From the NCBI GenBank assembly GCA_026120185.1, contig JANUWF010001479.1:806001-870000 (forward strand): 64,000 nucleotides of DNA, in the 5' to 3' direction. Positions 59,501 through 64,000 of the stretch are shown here, piece by piece. The first letter of the stretch is position 1, and every line of letters starts with the position of its first letter. The translations under genes and the position numbers were made by a program. The DNA is from Voacanga thouarsii. Its lineage: Eukaryota > Streptophyta > Magnoliopsida > Gentianales > Apocynaceae. Below the pieces are notes generated by a model, which was given only the letters and a program-made list of their open reading frames with translations, was not told the DNA's origin and searched no databases.

Positions 59501-62500
59501 GTTGCATTGTAAACGAACAATTAGCAAGTTAATATCTATATATCATATACAAAAAAGTCATTTTCCCCCATGTAAAGAAGCTCTTTTTCCCCTCCCTTTT
59601 AGAATAAGTGTAGTCGGACAATGAATTTTTCTAGATTACATTGAATTGCCATCTTTACATATTTCTATGGAGCTGAAAATTGACACATACTAAATGATTT
59701 TGGTAGCAAATTAAAAAAAAAAAAGTATAGAATTTATATAATGATCTCTCTCATAATTGATTGGTCGTAATAAATTTTTGGAATAAAATTCCAATATTAT
59801 GATTAATTCTTCTCATATTTGTATCATAGGGTTCTTCATTTCTTTTTCCTTTTTTGAAGGAAATATTATTCGTTTCTTATATTGAAGAAATTAATCGAAT
59901 AAGACAACTCCAACTACTTTTACAAAATAAATCCAATAGAATTTATATTGGATATTAAACCATGGATAATGATTACTTTTCTATTTCGAAATTGGTGGTA
60001 TATAATCCTACTATTTCCAACTATTGCTTTCGCGGTTTAATCATATGATCAATAAACGAATTTCTTTCTTTAACTATCTATTCAAATCATTTTTATAATT
60101 TTTTTTTGTTTTTAATTTTTGTTGAAACCTAAGTTTTATGAAATTGACAGTTGACACTCCTTTTTGACCAAACAAAAAAGTGAAGGTGACAATACCTATG
60201 GTTTTGGACAGCCAAACGCATTGGTCGGGTGACACGTTTTTTTTAATAACCATTAGAGTCACATTATTAGCAAAGGCACAATATTAAAATAATAAAATAT
60301 AAACACCGGTTATATATTGAAAAGGAAAAAAAAAAATTTACTAAGCACTGCTTAGGAAGTTCAAAGGTCAAATAGAGACAATTAAAAAATGTAAAATTTA
60401 AGAGTAGGACAAATGTAACAATTAAAAGATGAAATGTTTAACTAATTAACAGCTTTATTGATCATAGCTTCATATATTAGACATTATAGGAAGTTTAGTT
60501 TGTGACCTTTTTCAACACCAAATCAAGTCTTTAACAACCACAAATTGCTTTGCAAAATACAAAGCTCCAATCTCATAAAACAACTGTATTAAAAACTAAT
60601 GTTTTATTTATTTAAATATTGTACAGATTTTCAATTTATATGATTCACTAAAATCAAGTTTATGTTGTATTATATAATTGTTTAAAATTTACGATTGATG
60701 CATTTAAAATTTTTTTAATCTTTTAATCGATTAATTATAACACTCTATTTTCTCTAACCAACTTCAAAATTTTGCACAAAAGACAACAGGGAAAGAAGAA
60801 AAGTAGACCAAAGATAGTCCCTTTCTGTAATTCTAACTCAACAATTTTCTAAAAGGGCAATTAATGCTCAACAGGAAAACCTCATCTAATTCTAGCCTAC
60901 AAATTCTAGGCATTTATTTCATCAGCAATTGCATAATATCCTTGCATAAGTTGTACATCATTCAAAACATTTTGCATTACATACATCTTGGGCGCAAACA
61001 GTATTTGATGGTGTAATTATCTGATGACGGACGTAGAATTCGATTAAAATTATCTTCTTTTTTTCTCGATCTATATTTTATGTCAAAAATAATTTCCGGC
61101 CAAATTAAATAAACGTTCCCACTCTCATGTCCAAAGGTAAAATAAAAATATCATTCATTTTTATTGTGTTTTGGTTGAAGAAAACAAATTCAAATTTGGA
61201 TGATCAATTCAAGTGTCAATTCTCCACCATAATTGCTATTAGTTTCATAATGATGTCTTTGTATTTAGAGAAAACTACAAAGAAAACATGGGGGAGAGGG
61301 TTGAGGGTTAATGGTCTGTGGTCGTTGTAGGCTCCTGTTAATTTGAAGGTGACGACATAAATTACTTGTTCTTTTCTTCAGAGCAAATTTAAAAATCGAT
61401 AATAGTTTTTGTCTTTGGATGAACAAAAATCTGTTTATGGTACACAATGACAAACACTCACTTAATATATCCTTTCTTGAAAGCAATTCGTGGATGGAGA
61501 CCTTGTCATTTTATCTTTTTTTCCTTTTGAAAATCCAAAGGGTAAGTTTATAGGTACATATACTTTGATGAATCAGATTCGAAATTTGTCTGTTTAATAA
61601 AGAAACTTTTATGAATCAAATTTACCACCGTTGACCCTTTAAAACAAAAGTATATATAGATAAGACCCCAATTTTATCAAAGGGTAATTAACATTTTTGT
61701 CTTCAAACTTCTTACACAACGCCCTTTAAACTATTTTTTAACCTATTTTCATCTATGATTTTTTTAAAAATAAAAATAATCTCCAAATGGTTATAGCAGC
61801 TATATTTGCCACAAGTTTTAAGGGTAAATTCGTGTTTACAACCATTCCTTTCAAATACCAAAAAGGTTGCAGAAAGTAAAATGGAAAGAATTGATTGCAA
61901 AAACGATTTTATCCTGAAAAGTGTAGCAAAATGACCTCTAAGACTATTTTGAGAATATGAAAATATTTCAAGGATGGGTGTAGACCGATAAAGTTCGAGC
62001 AAACATTGTAATCTACATAAAGTTTGAGGGGAAAAAAAATGGTAATTGTACTTTATGGAATTGATAATTGACTATGAACATCATTTCAATTAACAGACAA
62101 TTAACGGTTGCAAGTGAATAATAAATGTTATCACAAGTTTTTTAAGTTAAAATTTTCAATAAAAATATATAAAACTGAAAATTATTAGAAGAGGACCTAA
62201 ATTATATGTACCTTAGTAGCAGGGGGTTTAAGGTTCGAAATTTCGCATGGTTGGGGAGTTGGGAAAAGAGTTGCGCTTAGGGGTCAAAACTTCAGATCTA
62301 CAAAAATGGGGAATCTTCATGAACAGGTAAAAGAAGACAACCATATACGTCTAAAAATTAAAATTGAAAAGAAAGAAATGCTGGTGGATAGCACAAACAT
62401 GGCAACATATTCAAGAACCTACAGCTAAAGCTTTTCCTTTTTACCTATTTTACTAGGAGTGATAAGGAAATGAAATCGTGCATTGACATAACCAAACTTT

Positions 62501-63060
62501 AGGATCATTTCTCATTTTTTTTCTTCCTTTTTGGGCACCAGAAACGGTGCCAGCTGTTTTTAATACTCATTTAAAAATGTATTTGGAAAGGTACATTTTA
62601 AATTCTACGATCACTTAAAAACCTAGATTTAAAAAATGATACGATCTAATAACGTGTAATATATAGCATATATTGCATGGATCGGATCCTCCAAAAACCA
62701 TCTTTCTTTCCTTTTTATAGTGATATGAAAGATATTCTGCATCACAAATAAATGCTGGATCAAGCCCCAGTTCAATCCTCTAGAATAGGCAATAATAAGT
62801 TGTTGTTAGCCATGTAAATCCAGTACAATGCAAGAACGTAGTGACCAGGGCAAGATGTATATCAAAAGAAGAGTCAATAACCACCACCACAAAAAGATGC
62901 TGCACATTGCAACAAAGTGCAAAACATTAGATTCATTCCAGCCTGCATTGGTAAAGGATTAAAACTAGTGGTCACCAGTAAGGAGATCGTCCTTAAGAAT
63001 AGGTAACCAAAAGACTATTTATTCTTCCAAAAGATGTATCTTATTATATACTGAATTTAG
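55398..63060. other. AT-rich spacer without recognised gene
   Basis: The only clear structures are an (AT)n run near 56,493-56,533 and homopolymer runs. Short open frames, for example 58,301-58,513 and 58,586-58,825 on the minus strand, show no family motif. A start-less open stretch near 57,790-58,133 (plus) is also unassigned. Confidence 0.45.
56493..56533. repeat. (AT)n(GT)n microsatellite
   Basis: About eighteen AT units are followed by a short GT run. Confidence 0.85.
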
Positions 63061-63432
63061 TTTCATGTATTTGCCTTTTCCCTTCTTGTACAAAGTACAC
63101 AACATCATCCCCTGTTCATACGATGAAAGTACATCAAATTTTTTTTTTTTTTAAAGGGAGTGAAATAACCTTGTAGTCATGCTGTTTATCAAGTGAACTC
63201 AATCTATTCACATACAATGAATAACTAAACATGCTAAAATACCTAACCCCATTTCTAACCCCCAGCTCGGTAAACACTACAGATTTTTTCTAACATTTCT
63301 CACAATGTTTGGATCGTTATAATCTTGCCAAAATTTTGTTTGATTCTCTTCATTCAATCCATCACAGAGAGCCCAAAATGTCGTACCATACTTTCTGGCT
63401 TAAGTTATCATGCAGAAAATTCCTCTCAACTT
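63061..63432 (-). other. Probable 3' untranslated region of the membrane-protein gene
   Basis: This lies directly downstream of the TGA at 63,433 on the minus strand. It has no coding motif and contains an A/T run near 63,140-63,153. The exact polyadenylation site was not identified. Confidence 0.35.
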
Positions 63433-63607
63433 TCAGAGCGGTTGGAGTTCTTGCTCAGGGACAGCAGAATCTACAGGCTTGTATGAAACAACTGATTTCT
63501 GCTGCTGCCTCCTCCAAATAAACAATGCCCCGGAGATCGATATGCCAATTATCAATGCAACAATAAATGCTGTCAATACAACCAAATAATGTTGCTCCCA
63601 CCATGTC
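63433..63607 (-). CDS. Last exon of a single-pass membrane protein (partial gene)
   Basis: An AG acceptor (CTATCCAG) at 63,608-63,609 opens an exon that reads TWWEQHYLVV, a 22-residue hydrophobic helix (VLTAFIVALIIGISISGALF), then IWRRQQQK and a short cytoplasmic-type tail ending QELQPL before TGA at 63,433-63,435. The pattern, an extracellular Trp-rich junction followed by a TM helix and a basic stop-transfer, indicates a type I membrane protein C-terminus. I do not recognise the family with certainty. The rest of the gene lies beyond the right edge of the window; 63,610-64,000 is probably intron. Confidence 0.6.
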
Positions 63608-64000
63608 CTGGATAGGTTTAGCAAAGCTCAATATCAATAAGAGTTCTTATATCACACTGCAAAATCAAATTTGAAGCAATACAATTATATATAGAAGAAA
63701 ACAGGAAATCCTTCTTGATGCCACAAATGCCCCTGACTCTGAACTGTAGGAAGAGAGCAAGAGAGGAAGGTGAGAAAAAAGAAGAGGTAGAGAGATTCAA
63801 ACAACAAAATAATGCTAGCCACCATCAAAAACCATATATGAGAGAAGAAAACTAACTGAGGAAACAATTGAAGCCTGTACATGTAGAAGAAATTGATTTA
63901 TGGAGCAAGATACACCCAAAAATCTTCTTACAAAACTGGTTTGTGTAAAGACCAATATTAGAGGACTGCATCCATCTCGAATTTATGTTCTTTTCTGCGC

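Noticed and set aside
59820..60070. Sequence with a flavour of plastid intergenic DNA (short TTC-rich frames, isolated ATGs)
   Set aside because: I could not match it to any specific plastid gene or spacer, so a plastid insertion is not claimed.
62220..62260. 'ggttcgaaatttcg' resembling a tRNA T-loop (GGTTCGAAT)
   Set aside because: No acceptor stem, D-arm or anticodon arm can be folded around it.
1..64000. CRISPR arrays, bacterial operons or ribosomal RNA genes
   Set aside because: No spaced direct repeats, no polycistronic layout and no rRNA-like sequence; the window is plant nuclear DNA.

Overview
This window is nuclear DNA of a flowering plant, most likely a eudicot. It is very AT-rich, has short GT-AG introns with T-rich acceptors, carries plant transposon families (Ty1/copia with a tRNA-iMet primer site, Mutator-like, CACTA, hAT, Stowaway), and encodes a plant-type bHLH factor. 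The species cannot be fixed from the sequence. There is little host coding: one complete gene, a three-exon bHLH transcription factor at 45.5-46.7 kb (minus strand), the last exon of a membrane protein near the right edge (63.4-63.6 kb, minus), and two unassigned exon candidates. Almost everything else is mobile DNA or featureless AT-rich spacer.

The main structure is a composite Mutator-like element (MULE) of about 21.3 kb, from 5,485 to 26,779. It has terminal inverted repeats (TIRs) of about 370 bp and a perfect 10-bp target duplication (TAATAATTAA). A multi-exon mudrA-type transposase runs leftward from the right TIR (25,626 to 13,013). A gene for a GRF zinc-finger, coiled-coil, C-terminal membrane-anchor protein runs rightward from just inside the left TIR. 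Between them, on the minus strand, lie five consecutive, well-spliced exons of an HMG-box chromatin protein, probably captured from the host. A 3.3-kb tandem duplication (5,169-8,470 and 8,471-11,782) doubled the left flank, left TIR, GRF gene and HMGB exons. A 9.4-kb Ty1/copia element (14,698-24,117; target duplication GCAAC) later landed inside the mudrA catalytic domain. All these genes now carry stops. Removing the copia element and one duplication arm leaves about 8.6 kb, a plausible size for an autonomous MULE with two convergent TIR-driven genes plus a captured gene.

Other mobile elements, left to right: a PIF/Harbinger-like element with an old LTR remnant inside (2.3-5.0 kb); a degenerate hAT transposon with a BED finger and dimerisation domain (30.4-33.4 kb); a Stowaway-like MITE (35.3-35.6 kb); a cluster of AT-rich MITEs, one nested in another (36.9-38.7 kb); a non-autonomous hAT element with telomere-like repeats (41.8-42.7 kb); a Stowaway-like MITE with a long AT microsatellite upstream of the bHLH gene (47.1-47.4 kb); a non-autonomous CACTA element (47.9-51.3 kb) containing a histone H2B tail fragment, a solo LTR that interrupts it and a LINE reverse-transcriptase fragment; and a small hAT MITE (51.9-52.3 kb). 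From 52.3 to about 63 kb I see only AT-rich spacer with microsatellites and dispersed repeats.

Element boundaries come from TIRs and target duplications read directly in the sequence. Family names rest on recognised motifs, not on a database search.
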